Shown here: piece after piece, positions 6,729-14,613 of the stretch
Layout of the letters: each line of letters begins with the position of its first letter
How positions within the stretch are numbered: position 1 is the stretch's first letter
Source: a virus
Direction: 5' to 3' (one strand)
IMG/VR virus record: IMGVR_UViG_3300005563_000087
Span: 1-28,687 of that record
Length of the DNA: 28,687 bases
Made by a program: the position numbers and the translations under genes
The notes under the pieces: generated by a model
Databases searched by the model: none
The model's input: the letters and a program-made list of their open reading frames with translations, nothing else
What the model was told of the DNA's origin: nothing

Positions 6729-8039
6729 ATGGCTAATACTTTACTGACCACAAGTCAAATTACGAACCGGCACCTTATGGTGCTGCAGAACAAGCTCACA
6801 ACTGCAGGCCAAGTCACGCGCGAATACGACGATCGTTTCGCGGTGGCTGGCGCCAAAATTGGCGCAACCGTCAATGTGCGCAAACCGCCTCGTTATATCG
6901 GTACGACGGGACCTGCGCTGAACGTTGAAGACACGAATGAGACCTTCATTCCTGTCACGCTTACCACGCAGTTCCACGTCGATACGCAGTTCACGACTCA
7001 GGATCTGACGTTGAGCATCGATGAATATCAAGACCGCATCATCATGCCCGCGGAAGCCACTGTTGCGAATAAGATCGATCGCGATGGGCAGGTTACGCTG
7101 TATCAGAATATTGCGAATGCAATTGGCGTTCCTGGTAATGCGCCAACCTCAGCCCTCTCCTTTCTCCAGGCGGGTGCAGTACTCGATAGCGAAGCGGCCC
7201 CGCGTGATGGTCAGCGAGCGATTCTGTTGGACCCCTGGACACAAGCTTCGATGGCGGATGCACTCAAGGGCCTCTTCAATCCACAAGCAGCGGTCGCTGG
7301 CATGTTCCAGAGCGGACTGCTGGGTAAAAATACCCTCGGCCTCGATTGGTATATGGACCAGAACGTGGTCGCTTATACCGTGGGCGCTCAGGGCGGCTCG
7401 CCACAATCAGCATCGGCATCGCCAACACCTGGTCTGGCCTCTGGCTGGGCTTCGCACTATGTGCTGAATACCAAGGGCTGGTCTAACGGCGTCAATGCAT
7501 TGAACGTGGGTGATGTGTTCACCATTGCTGGCGTGTATGCGGTTAACCCGCAAAATCGCGGCGTATGGGGCTCGAATCGTCTGCGTCAGTTCGTTGTATT
7601 GCCGTCCAACGGCGCAACCGCTGCGCAATCGACGACCTATCAGGGCTTGGGTTCGCCTGGCACCTTCACTTCAGGTGCTGGCTTGCTCTCGGTCGATATC
7701 TTCCCGGCGCCGATCTACGGCGGACAGTTCCAGAACGTGTTCGTTGCGGGTGGCGCAGGTATCACAGCCTCCGCAAACATCACCGTGGTCGGTACTGCAG
7801 GCGCTGTGAGTCCGCAGAATATTGTGCTGCATAAGAACAGCTTCACCCTCGCGATGGCTGACTTGTTGATGCCTACGGGCGTGGATATGGCAGCACGTGC
7901 AACCGACAAAAACGGCGGCATGACGATGCGCTTTGTTCGGCAGTACACCATCAACAACGATGCGCTTCCTGCACGTGTCGATGTTCTGTATGGCTGGGCC
8001 CCCCTCTACCCCGAGCTCGCCTGCCGAGTCATGGGCTAA
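6729..8039 (+). CDS. Major capsid (coat) protein, P22 coat-like fold
   Basis: The 436-aa product directly follows the scaffold and is the size of P22 gp5 (430 aa). The N-terminal region, TTSQITNRHLMVLQNKLT and VNVRKPPRYI, is followed by a TTQFHVDTQFTTQDLTLS strand-rich E-loop region and an IDEYQDRIIMPAEATVANKI spine helix. The C-terminus, KNSFTLAMADLLMPTG then MRFVRQYTINNDALP and VLYGWAPLYPELACRV, is the conserved end of the P22 coat/HK97-fold branch. An inserted beta-rich segment at about 245-355 (VGDVFTIAGVYAVNPQN) may correspond to the extra domain of P22 coat. AGGAAT precedes the ATG. It forms the icosahedral shell with the scaffold above. Confidence 0.92.
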   Translation: MANTLLTTSQITNRHLMVLQNKLTTAGQVTREYDDRFAVAGAKIGATVNVRKPPRYIGTTGPALNVEDTNETFIPVTLTTQFHVDTQFTTQDLTLSIDEYQDRIIMPAEATVANKIDRDGQVTLYQNIANAIGVPGNAPTSALSFLQAGAVLDSEAAPRDGQRAILLDPWTQASMADALKGLFNPQAAVAGMFQSGLLGKNTLGLDWYMDQNVVAYTVGAQGGSPQSASASPTPGLASGWASHYVLNTKGWSNGVNALNVGDVFTIAGVYAVNPQNRGVWGSNRLRQFVVLPSNGATAAQSTTYQGLGSPGTFTSGAGLLSVDIFPAPIYGGQFQNVFVAGGAGITASANITVVGTAGAVSPQNIVLHKNSFTLAMADLLMPTGVDMAARATDKNGGMTMRFVRQYTINNDALPARVDVLYGWAPLYPELACRVMG

Positions 8040-8058
8040 TCTTTAGGAGATATCAATC

Positions 8059-8481
8059 ATGGCAAATCCAGGACCGGCCTCGGTTTCGACAGTCAATACC
8101 GAAGCGCCACGTAGTACGCATCAATTCATTCAAACGATTGCGGTGTCAATGACGCCGCTTGCGGTCGCGACCATTACGACTGCGGAACAATCATTCGGAT
8201 CAAATGGCGCATCTCAGGCCACTGCAGCGACCGGCATTCTGGCCGGCGATGTGATCTTAGCGATTAGTCCGCCAAGCATGACTGCAGGCGTCGGTATTTC
8301 CGGGTATCGCGTCGATACGGCGGTTAATGACAAATTCTATGTGCAATTTGTCAATCCAACTGCAGGCTCAGTCACGCCGCCATCAGGTACTTGGTTAATT
8401 ACTGTCGCGCGCTTTATTCAGAGCGCCTCAGTGACGCCGGGCACGTTGTCATCCCTGCCTGCGGCTATTACTAGCAACTAA
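8059..8481 (+). CDS. Head-associated beta protein A (putative decoration)
   Basis: The 140-aa protein has a clear ribosome binding site (TAGGAGAT, eight bases before ATG). It contains TTAEQSFGSNG at 40-50, then GILAGDVILAISPP, AGVGISGYRVD and VQFVNPTAGSVTPPSGTWLITVAR. The same order of motifs is present in the next gene (TTAEQTF, LLVGDFVNV, AGLGIVNARV, VTFSNNTGG), so the two are diverged paralogues. Its position immediately after the coat gene suggests a capsid decoration or stabilising protein. No family name can be given. A strong terminator follows its stop. Confidence 0.72.
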   Translation: MANPGPASVSTVNTEAPRSTHQFIQTIAVSMTPLAVATITTAEQSFGSNGASQATAATGILAGDVILAISPPSMTAGVGISGYRVDTAVNDKFYVQFVNPTAGSVTPPSGTWLITVARFIQSASVTPGTLSSLPAAITSN

Positions 8482-8487
8482 CCACAT

Positions 8488-8512
8488 AGGGGGCTTCGGC
8501 CCCCTTTCTTTT
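8488..8512 (+). terminator. Rho-independent terminator inside the structural operon
   Basis: AGGGGGC and GCCCCCT form a seven-pair stem around a UUCG tetraloop (8488-8505). They are followed by TTTCTTTT to 8512. This is the textbook intrinsic terminator shape. It lies in the 42-base gap between the two paralogous beta-protein genes. Confidence 0.9.
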
Positions 8513-8523
8513 GGAGTGAAAAC

Positions 8524-8850
8524 ATGCCTTCAACTAATGTGGTTCGTGGGAACCTGGTGTTCTCTGCGCTGCTCGGTGTACCACTTTCGCCCGCTTCTGT
8601 TGGTGCAAATACCACGGCGGAGCAAACCTTTACCGTTCGCGGTCTATTGGTTGGTGATTTCGTCAATGTGACGAAGCCAACGACGCAGGCTGGCTTGGGG
8701 ATCGTTAACGCTCGAGTAAGTGCGACCGATACGCTTGCCGTTACCTTCAGCAACAATACTGGCGGTGGCATTGTGCCAACGGCAGGTGAGATTTATCTCG
8801 TGAATGTCGATCGTCCAGAGAACATCACGCTGCCCACTTCTCTGCTCTAA
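8524..8850 (+). CDS. Head-associated beta protein B, paralogue of the preceding gene
   Basis: The 108-aa product has a good ribosome binding site (TTGGAG, eight bases upstream) just after the terminator. Its core (TTAEQTFTVRG at 30-40, LLVGDFVNVTKP, AGLGIVNARVSATD, VTFSNNTGGGIVP) mirrors the preceding 140-aa protein with a shorter loop. Both look like a single beta-sandwich. It could bind the capsid surface together with, or at different sites from, protein A. The stop codon is followed directly by the ATG of the next gene. Decoration is inferred from position only. Confidence 0.7.
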   Translation: MPSTNVVRGNLVFSALLGVPLSPASVGANTTAEQTFTVRGLLVGDFVNVTKPTTQAGLGIVNARVSATDTLAVTFSNNTGGGIVPTAGEIYLVNVDRPENITLPTSLL

Positions 8851-9168
8851 ATGGCAACGCTATACGTGGCTGAATATTCAGCCATTGCGAATGTGCTGCA
8901 TGCTCTGGGCTCAACGCGAATGGCCGGACAGGCACCACAGGAGCCGGTGGTCGCTGAGCAGACGGTTGCGATTGCGGGCTCATCGACGCAAAGCGGTGCT
9001 TTCAATGCATCAACGACATTCATTCGTGTGCATGTTGATGCCATTTGCTCAGTTGCTATAGGAACCAATCCGACGGCAACCACAACAAACAAGCGCCTCG
9101 CCGCCAACCAGACCGAGTATTTCGGCGTGACTTCCGGGCAGAAAATAGCGGTGATTACTAATGTATAA
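8851..9168 (+). CDS. Small virion-associated beta protein (105 aa)
   Basis: The ATG follows the previous stop without a gap. The N-terminus ATLYVAEYSAIA and the core PQEPVVAEQTVAIAG, then FIRVHVDAICSVAIGTNPTAT and NQTEYFGVTSGQKIAVI, match a type of small phage protein often found near coat genes, with alternating beta strands and no charged patches. I know no assigned function; minor head or fibre-associated roles are possible. The gene overlaps the next by eight bases. Confidence 0.7.
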   Translation: MATLYVAEYSAIANVLHALGSTRMAGQAPQEPVVAEQTVAIAGSSTQSGAFNASTTFIRVHVDAICSVAIGTNPTATTTNKRLAANQTEYFGVTSGQKIAVITNV

Positions 9169-9478
9169 GTTTATCGCGTGGCTCAAGTCATTTTGGACTC
9201 GAGCTGAATTCGCCGCTTCTGCAGTCGTTAATCGACCATTGGGTCATCAGACTTTTGTGGTGATCTTGGTCGATGGCCGTGTGGGCGTTTTGGATCATCA
9301 AAAAAGCGATGGCAAGTTTGGCGTTCGTCCGCTTGATGTGAATGGCAACTACATGCCAAATACGAGCACTCATTGGCCGATGGCTGATCGTATTCGCATT
9401 CCCGAGGAATTGGCCTTATCTCCTGATGAGTTCAGACCAGCATTACCAACTGAGATCCCGGCCAGTCTCAGAAGCTAA
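9161..9478 (+). CDS. Unknown structural-operon protein (105 aa)
   Basis: The protein starts with an aromatic/basic helix (MYKFIAWLKSFWTR), has a beta-rich middle (QTFVVILVDGRVGVLDHQK) and a Pro-rich tail (PEELALSPDEFRPALP). It overlaps its upstream neighbour by eight bases and its downstream neighbour by one (TAATG), so it belongs to the operon. I do not recognise a family; the gene order suggests a minor virion or assembly component. Confidence 0.6.
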   Translation: MYKFIAWLKSFWTRAEFAASAVVNRPLGHQTFVVILVDGRVGVLDHQKSDGKFGVRPLDVNGNYMPNTSTHWPMADRIRIPEELALSPDEFRPALPTEIPASLRS

Positions 9479-10560
9479 TGTCAAACATTACGCTTAATGC
9501 CGGTACGGGTGGCGCAACCCTCGGCACTGACACTGTAACGGCGGTCGATTATCAGATCGTCAAGATTGGATTTTCGGTCGCAGGTGCCGCACCTGTTCAG
9601 GTATCAGCATCGAATGCACTACCGGTTGTGCAGACGGGCGCATTGCCTGCGGGTGCCAATGTTATTGGTGGTGTCACGCAGTCAGGGACTTGGGCGGTTA
9701 CGGCCAACATCGGAACAACAGGTACGCTTGCGCTCGATGCGAGTGTCACCGGGCTACAGGTCGCGCAGGGCTCTACGACATCCGGCCAGAAGGGTGGATT
9801 GGCGCTGGGGGCGGTTACCACAGCTGCGCCAACCTATACGACGGCACAAAGTAATCCGCTGTCGCTCACGACGGCTGGCGCGCTGCGAATCGATGGCTCT
9901 GCAGTCACGCAGCCTGTTAGCGGCACGTTCTGGCAGGCGACACAGCCTGTTTCAGGCACGGTAGCTGCAACGCAGTCCGGCGCTTGGTCGCTCTCAGCGA
10001 ATCAATCAGTCAATGTGGCGCAGCTCGCGGGAACGACGACCGACACTAACTCTGGAAACAAGTCTGCAGGCACGCTCAGGGTCGTGCTCGCGACCGATCA
10101 GCCGACCATGTCGAATGGTCAGCCAGCGATTCAGTCTGGCACATGGACGGTACAACCAGGCAATACAGCGAATACGACGCCATGGCTCGTGACTGATACG
10201 CCTGGAACTTCAGGAGGTCTTTCCTTCAGCTATGTGCTTTCGGCGGCAAGTAACAACAAGACGCAGGCCAAGGGCAGCGCTGGTCAATTGTTTACGGTGG
10301 TGGTCACCAACACGAACGCTGCTGCGAGATATCTGAAGATTTTCAATAACACTTCTGCGGGCGTGACGATGGGCACGACCAACGCAGATTTTCAGTTTGT
10401 CATTCCCGGAAATACAGCCGGTGCCGGCATCGCGATCAATATCGATAAGGGGATTGCAATGGGAACCGGCATCACCTATGCAATTACGGCGGGTGTTGCG
10501 CTCAATGACAACACTTCAGTTGCGGCAAACGAAGTCAGTGCGCTGCTAGGTTACAAGTGA
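9478..10560 (+). CDS. Repeat-rich virion protein with C-terminal beta domain
   Basis: The 360-aa product is low in charge and rich in Thr, Ser, Gly and Ala. It has short recurring units such as VTQPVSGTFWQ, ATQPVSGTV, VTQSGTWAV and IQSGTWTV at about 65-230, typical of elongated phage fibre or shaft segments. Residues 250-360 form a separate domain with TNTNAAARYLKIF and VTMGTTNADFQFVI. The same domain makes up all of the 112-aa protein at 14952-15290. The gene starts in a TAATG overlap and ends in a GTGA overlap. It probably forms a virion-surface fibre or spacer; whether it is on the head or the tail is not clear. Confidence 0.65.
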   Translation: MSNITLNAGTGGATLGTDTVTAVDYQIVKIGFSVAGAAPVQVSASNALPVVQTGALPAGANVIGGVTQSGTWAVTANIGTTGTLALDASVTGLQVAQGSTTSGQKGGLALGAVTTAAPTYTTAQSNPLSLTTAGALRIDGSAVTQPVSGTFWQATQPVSGTVAATQSGAWSLSANQSVNVAQLAGTTTDTNSGNKSAGTLRVVLATDQPTMSNGQPAIQSGTWTVQPGNTANTTPWLVTDTPGTSGGLSFSYVLSAASNNKTQAKGSAGQLFTVVVTNTNAAARYLKIFNNTSAGVTMGTTNADFQFVIPGNTAGAGIAINIDKGIAMGTGITYAITAGVALNDNTSVAANEVSALLGYK

Positions 10561-10955
10561 CCATTCAGGCGATTGTCTATAGCGTCGCCACAGGTCGCGT
10601 ACGCCGTGTCATCGATCCAAACGCAATCGTTCCAAATGTAATCGCATTCCTCGCACAAGCTAAGGCTGGCGCTGGCGAGGCCGTGATGGTTTACAACAAG
10701 CAAGGCAGCGGGGCCGATACGCTTGCCGCTTGGCAGTCAGCGGTAACGACGCTCACCGGCAAAACGCCCGCGAATGATCGCTACTGCATCATTGATGCAA
10801 ACAACAACATTATCGGCTCGCTAATCGCTGACCCGTCTTGCGGAGATGCAGTCCCTAATTGCACGCTCGTTGCGCACGCTACCGCAGATCAAACATGGAC
10901 ATTCACGCCACCTAATATCTTCGTGGCACCCGCGACGTTGCCTAAGCCGGTCTAA
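10557..10955 (+). CDS. Unknown virion-operon protein (132 aa)
   Basis: A GTG start overlaps the previous stop (GTGA), and the end overlaps the next gene (TAATG). The protein begins IQAIVYSVATGRVRRVIDP, a strand-turn-strand opening common in phage structural proteins. It continues with a mixed region (GEAVMVYNKQGSGADTLAAWQ, ANDRYCIIDANNNIIGSLI) and a Pro-rich end. It sits between the repeat-rich protein and the glycine-rich protein, so it may connect or chaperone them. No family was recognised. Confidence 0.62.
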   Translation: MTIQAIVYSVATGRVRRVIDPNAIVPNVIAFLAQAKAGAGEAVMVYNKQGSGADTLAAWQSAVTTLTGKTPANDRYCIIDANNNIIGSLIADPSCGDAVPNCTLVAHATADQTWTFTPPNIFVAPATLPKPV

Positions 10956-11776
10956 TGTCCACCACGATATTCATCCTATCGGGGTCGACGTTTACGGCGC
11001 CGGGTGATTGGCCGGGCACTGCCGATACGGTCGAAGTCATCGGTGGTGGTGGCGGCGGCTCAGGTACTACTGCCGCATCGAGCGATGCTTCCGGCGGCGG
11101 CGGCGGCGGCTATAGCAAAGCTCTAACTGTCAGCGCATCCAATGGAGCCACGATTGCCATCGGTGCCGCAGGCACAGGCACCAGCGGAGCCTCGGGCGGC
11201 AATGGTGGAGATACCTGGTTCAATGGCGCGAATCTCGCCGCATCAAGTTGCGGAGCAAAAGGCGGCTCAGGTGCTGCGCTTAATAGCCTGACCGGCGGCG
11301 CGGGTGGCAACAAAACAAGTGGCGTCGGTTCGACAAAGAATTCTGGCGGTGCGGGTGGTGGCTCCAGCGATACCTTAAACGGTGGTGCAGGCGGCGGTGG
11401 CGCTGCTGGATCGCATGGTGATGGCAACGCTGGCGCAACGGGTGGCAACAGCAATAACGGTGCGAACGGCGGCCAGGGCGATGTTACATCGGGCGGCGCA
11501 GGTGGAACTGGCGGCACAGGCGTCGGTGGAACAGGCGGCAACGGAACCGAATGGGATGCGACGCACGGTTCAGGTGGCGGTGGTGCCGGTGGCGGTGGAA
11601 CAGCTGCGGGTGGCCCTGGTGGTAATTACAGCGCAGGCGGCGGCGGTGCTGCATTTGCTGCAGCAAACACTGCCGGCGGCGCCGGTACGCAAGGCATCAT
11701 CGTCATTGTGTATACGCCGGGCGGCGGTGGTGGCTCTACTCAGCAACAACTGATGTTAATGGGAGTGGGCTCGTAA
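10955..11776 (+). CDS. Glycine-rich adhesin-like virion protein
   Basis: This is a 273-aa protein dominated by GG, GGG and GGAGG units from residue 29 to 265. It opens with a short beta segment (TIFILSGSTFTAPGDW, TVEVIGGGG) and closes with GTQGIIVIVYTPGG. This layout matches the glycine-rich domain of phage tail-fibre tips and adhesins, where polyglycine II helices pack together and the loops contact the host. Lengths of glycine runs vary and Asn, Asp, Thr and Lys are found between them, as expected for exposed loops. The reverse strand is open but Pro-rich, which is a shadow. Receptor binding is inferred from this resemblance. Confidence 0.75.
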   Translation: MSTTIFILSGSTFTAPGDWPGTADTVEVIGGGGGGSGTTAASSDASGGGGGGYSKALTVSASNGATIAIGAAGTGTSGASGGNGGDTWFNGANLAASSCGAKGGSGAALNSLTGGAGGNKTSGVGSTKNSGGAGGGSSDTLNGGAGGGGAAGSHGDGNAGATGGNSNNGANGGQGDVTSGGAGGTGGTGVGGTGGNGTEWDATHGSGGGGAGGGGTAAGGPGGNYSAGGGGAAFAAANTAGGAGTQGIIVIVYTPGGGGGSTQQQLMLMGVGS

Positions 11777-11922
11777 TGCTTGCTTGGGTCATGAACATGG
11801 GATTCGCAGCGAGTCAATCTGGCGCTGTTGTATCCACGGCGGTGCCCTTTTATGCGATGGGACTCTCAATGATTCGATTGGGCGGCACAGTGTTTTTAGC
11901 GCTGATCTTACTTACGATATGA
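11776..11922 (+). CDS. Small hydrophobic protein (48 aa)
   Basis: The ATG overlaps the previous stop (TAATG) and the TGA overlaps the next start (ATGA), so the frame fits exactly between two genes. The product is mostly hydrophobic: MLAWVMNMGFAAS, VVSTAVPFYAMGLSMI and a C-terminal VFLALILLTI that could span a membrane. No function is known to me. The perfect fit on both sides is the main evidence that it is translated. Confidence 0.55.
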   Translation: MLAWVMNMGFAASQSGAVVSTAVPFYAMGLSMIRLGGTVFLALILLTI

Positions 11923-12890
11923 CCACAGCTCTTGACATCATTACCAGTGCATTAAAGCGTATCAACTCGTATGCACCTGGTGAGCCGCTTGCCGCTGTCG
12001 ATGCTCAGGATGCACTTGATACGCTTAATGACCTGCTTGAAACCTGGTCGAACGAACACCTGACTGTCTATAACAATAACGAATATGTGCTGCCATTCGT
12101 GGCGGGACAATACCAGTACACCGTTGGAAACTACGTAGGCGGCACGTTTACGGGAACGCTGGCAAGTGGTTCTCCAACCATCTCTGGCGTCACTGTTCCA
12201 TCAGGGGTCGTGCCAAGCGCTACCGCATCGCTTGCAAGCGATGTAACGGCAGCGGCTGGTGTGCCTGCGGGTACTACGATTATTGCAGTGAATTCAGGCG
12301 CCGGCACGGTCACGATGTCGGCAAATGCGTCCGTGACGGTCGCCACTCCGCAGCAGTTCACTTATACGATTCCAGGTAATTTCAAGATTCCACGGCCTTT
12401 GCGTATCACGAATGCGTTCACACGCATTACGACGGGTGGAACTGGCCTTGACTATCCCATGGAGGAGATCAGCAACGACGAATATACGGCGATTGGCTTT
12501 AAGAGCGTCGCAGGGCCATGGCCAACTTGCTTTTATCTCAATGCTGATTTTCCTTTAGCATCGCTCTATTTCTTTCCTAATCCTAGTCAGGCCGGATCGT
12601 TGCACTTATGGTGTGACGATATCTTCTCAAGCTTTGCAACCACTAATACGGCGGTCAGTTTGCCGCAGGGCTATGTACGAGCTCTCAAATGGAATCTCGC
12701 GCTCGAGCTAGCCCCTGAATACAACAGGCCCATTACTCCAGCACTTTCGATGGCTGCCAAGGAAAGCAAGGCGGCGCTTAAGGCATTGAATGCTGTGCCG
12801 ACACCGCAAGCTGCCTTTGATACGCCACGCGGTCGATTCAATGATGCGGGCTGGATTATGCATGGAGGCTTTACAACCAGTGGGCGCTGA
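11919..12890 (+). CDS. Tail accessory / head completion protein, P22 gp4-like
   Basis: The ATG at 11919 is in the ATGA overlap and gives the conserved start TALDIITSALKRINSYAPGE. It is followed by DALDTLNDLLETWSNE, the helical N-terminal signature of the gp4-type tail accessory family. A frame open further upstream (to 11784) is not needed. The body (FKIPRPLRITNAFTRI, EEISNDEYTAIG, YLNADFPLASLYFFPNP, GYVRALKWNLALELAPEYN) is typical. Residues 73-150 are an extra Gly/Thr/Ala beta module (SGSPTISGVTVPSGVVPS, AGTTIIAVNSGAGTVTMS) inserted between the helical part and the rest. Copies assemble under the portal and close the head. The family match is good; the insert is unusual. Confidence 0.82.
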   Translation: MTTALDIITSALKRINSYAPGEPLAAVDAQDALDTLNDLLETWSNEHLTVYNNNEYVLPFVAGQYQYTVGNYVGGTFTGTLASGSPTISGVTVPSGVVPSATASLASDVTAAAGVPAGTTIIAVNSGAGTVTMSANASVTVATPQQFTYTIPGNFKIPRPLRITNAFTRITTGGTGLDYPMEEISNDEYTAIGFKSVAGPWPTCFYLNADFPLASLYFFPNPSQAGSLHLWCDDIFSSFATTNTAVSLPQGYVRALKWNLALELAPEYNRPITPALSMAAKESKAALKALNAVPTPQAAFDTPRGRFNDAGWIMHGGFTTSGR

Positions 12891-14613
12891 CTTTGGTTTT
12901 GTAGGGCAGGCGTATAGCGCGCCTGATATCTACCAAGACCGGCAAGTGTGCGTGAATTGGTATCCGGAAGTGTCACAGTCGCTCAATTCCAAGGGCGAAC
13001 CGCAGGGCGGTGGACCTACCTCGAAAGGCTCGGTGATTGCACTCTTAGGATGTCCTGGGCTATTTACAATCACTACGCTGCTTGCGAATGCGGAAGTGCG
13101 CGGTGCTTGGGTGCTGCCTGGAAATACTCAGGCGATTTTCGTGGCACAGAACAAGTGCTATGTGATGACGGTTACTGTACCTGCGACGCAGACCAGCATT
13201 CCGCAGTTCAGCGTCACGCAAGTGGGAACGCTGCTAACTAACAATGGACAGGTTTGCATTAGGGATAATGGTGCGGGCGGCTACGCCATCATTGTCGATG
13301 GACCCTACTGCTACTACTACCGCATCGCAGGCGCTGGAACCGTCACATATTCGGGCGGCGTCTCGAATACAAGCACCGCGATTACATTCCCGGCCCCGTT
13401 GCCTTCTGGGCTGATTATCTCGCCATCGGTAACATTGACCGATAGTTCGGGATTCATTCCCGGCGGCACGACGCTTACAGCGATCAACTTCAATACCCCG
13501 GGCGCCACGATGTCGGCGGCAGCTACGGGTACGAATGCGAATGACCAGATCACTCTCAATATTCCGCAATTCGGGCAGATCACTGACCCGGGATTCTTAG
13601 GCGCTAACAAGATCGCTTTCATAGATGGTTGGCTGATCTTCAACAAGCCGAATTCACAGACGTTTTATACGTCTACAAATTATGGGATCTGCTTCAATCC
13701 CACGTTCTTTGCGCTCAATGATGGTTCAAGTGACAACTTGATAACGTTGATTGAGAGTAAGCGTGAACTGTGGCTAGTGAGTGAGCGCACTGCTCAGCCA
13801 TGGTATGACGCTGGCGGGACCTTATTTCCGTTCTCGCGTATCGATGGTGCGACGATCCAAGTGGGATGCTCGGCAATCCATACGATCGCGCGCATGGATG
13901 ACGATCTGATCTGGCTGGGCTTCTCGGAGCGCGGTCAGAACGTGATTATTAAGACAAAGGGATATCAGTACGAGACTATTTCCACGCGTGCGATCGAGCA
14001 TGCAATTTCGCAATACCCGCAAGTCTCGGATGCTTTTGCATACACCTATCAGGAAGAGGGTCACGGCTTCTATGTGATTACCTTCCCAACGGCAGATGTC
14101 ACGTGGGTGTATGACGGCTCGACAAAGATGTGGCATCAGCGGCTGTCGTACGATCCCGTGGGTGGCATATATCATCGCCATCGTAGCAATTGCTACGTGA
14201 ACTTCGCCAATGTGCGAATTGTCGGTGATTATCAAAACGGCAATGTCTATGTAATGTCCCGCAACTACTACACAGATGCGGGTCAGCCATTGATTGCGAG
14301 GCGCGTCACGCCCTATGTGTGGGATGGTGGAGCACGCGAACGCATCTCGCACCATTTTTTGCAGATTGAATTTTCCCCTGGTGTTGGCCTTTCATCAGGC
14401 AATGTTCAGGACGTAGATCCATACATCATGCTGTCGTGGATCGATGAGGAAGGGCAAAGCAATCAGCACCAGGTTCCGATTGGCAAGATTGGCCAGGCTC
14501 GTAACCGAGCAATCAAGCGGCGCCTAGGAAAAGCCCGAGCGCGTGCTTATGACGTGAGTATCTCGGCTGCCGTAAATAGAGATGTGGTGGGCGCCACGCT
14601 GGACGCATCATGA
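12862..14613 (+). CDS. Tail hub / DNA-stabilisation protein, P22 gp10-like
   Basis: I use ATG 12862 (583 aa); GTG 12880, 11 bases after GGAGG, is an alternative. It overlaps the gp4-like gene. The N-terminus FVGQAYSAPDIYQDRQVCVNWYPE is typical of gp10-like packaged-DNA stabilisation proteins. The centre (FFALNDGSSDNLITLIESKRELWLVSERTAQPWYDAGG, DDDLIWLGFSERGQNVI) has the repeated blades of this beta-propeller-like family. The C-terminus is basic (NRAIKRRLGKARARAYDVSI). Residues 163-233 form an inserted module (PLPSGLIISPSVTLTDSSG, GGTTLTAINFNTPGATMSA) that matches the one in the gp4-like protein. It would bind below gp4 and plug the channel. Confidence 0.82.
   Translation: MEALQPVGADFGFVGQAYSAPDIYQDRQVCVNWYPEVSQSLNSKGEPQGGGPTSKGSVIALLGCPGLFTITTLLANAEVRGAWVLPGNTQAIFVAQNKCYVMTVTVPATQTSIPQFSVTQVGTLLTNNGQVCIRDNGAGGYAIIVDGPYCYYYRIAGAGTVTYSGGVSNTSTAITFPAPLPSGLIISPSVTLTDSSGFIPGGTTLTAINFNTPGATMSAAATGTNANDQITLNIPQFGQITDPGFLGANKIAFIDGWLIFNKPNSQTFYTSTNYGICFNPTFFALNDGSSDNLITLIESKRELWLVSERTAQPWYDAGGTLFPFSRIDGATIQVGCSAIHTIARMDDDLIWLGFSERGQNVIIKTKGYQYETISTRAIEHAISQYPQVSDAFAYTYQEEGHGFYVITFPTADVTWVYDGSTKMWHQRLSYDPVGGIYHRHRSNCYVNFANVRIVGDYQNGNVYVMSRNYYTDAGQPLIARRVTPYVWDGGARERISHHFLQIEFSPGVGLSSGNVQDVDPYIMLSWIDEEGQSNQHQVPIGKIGQARNRAIKRRLGKARARAYDVSISAAVNRDVVGATLDAS

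Noticed and set aside
11110-11541. 143-aa reverse-strand frame, very rich in proline
   Set aside because: It is the complement of the polyglycine gene (GGN on one strand gives NCC on the other), so its openness is an artefact of composition.
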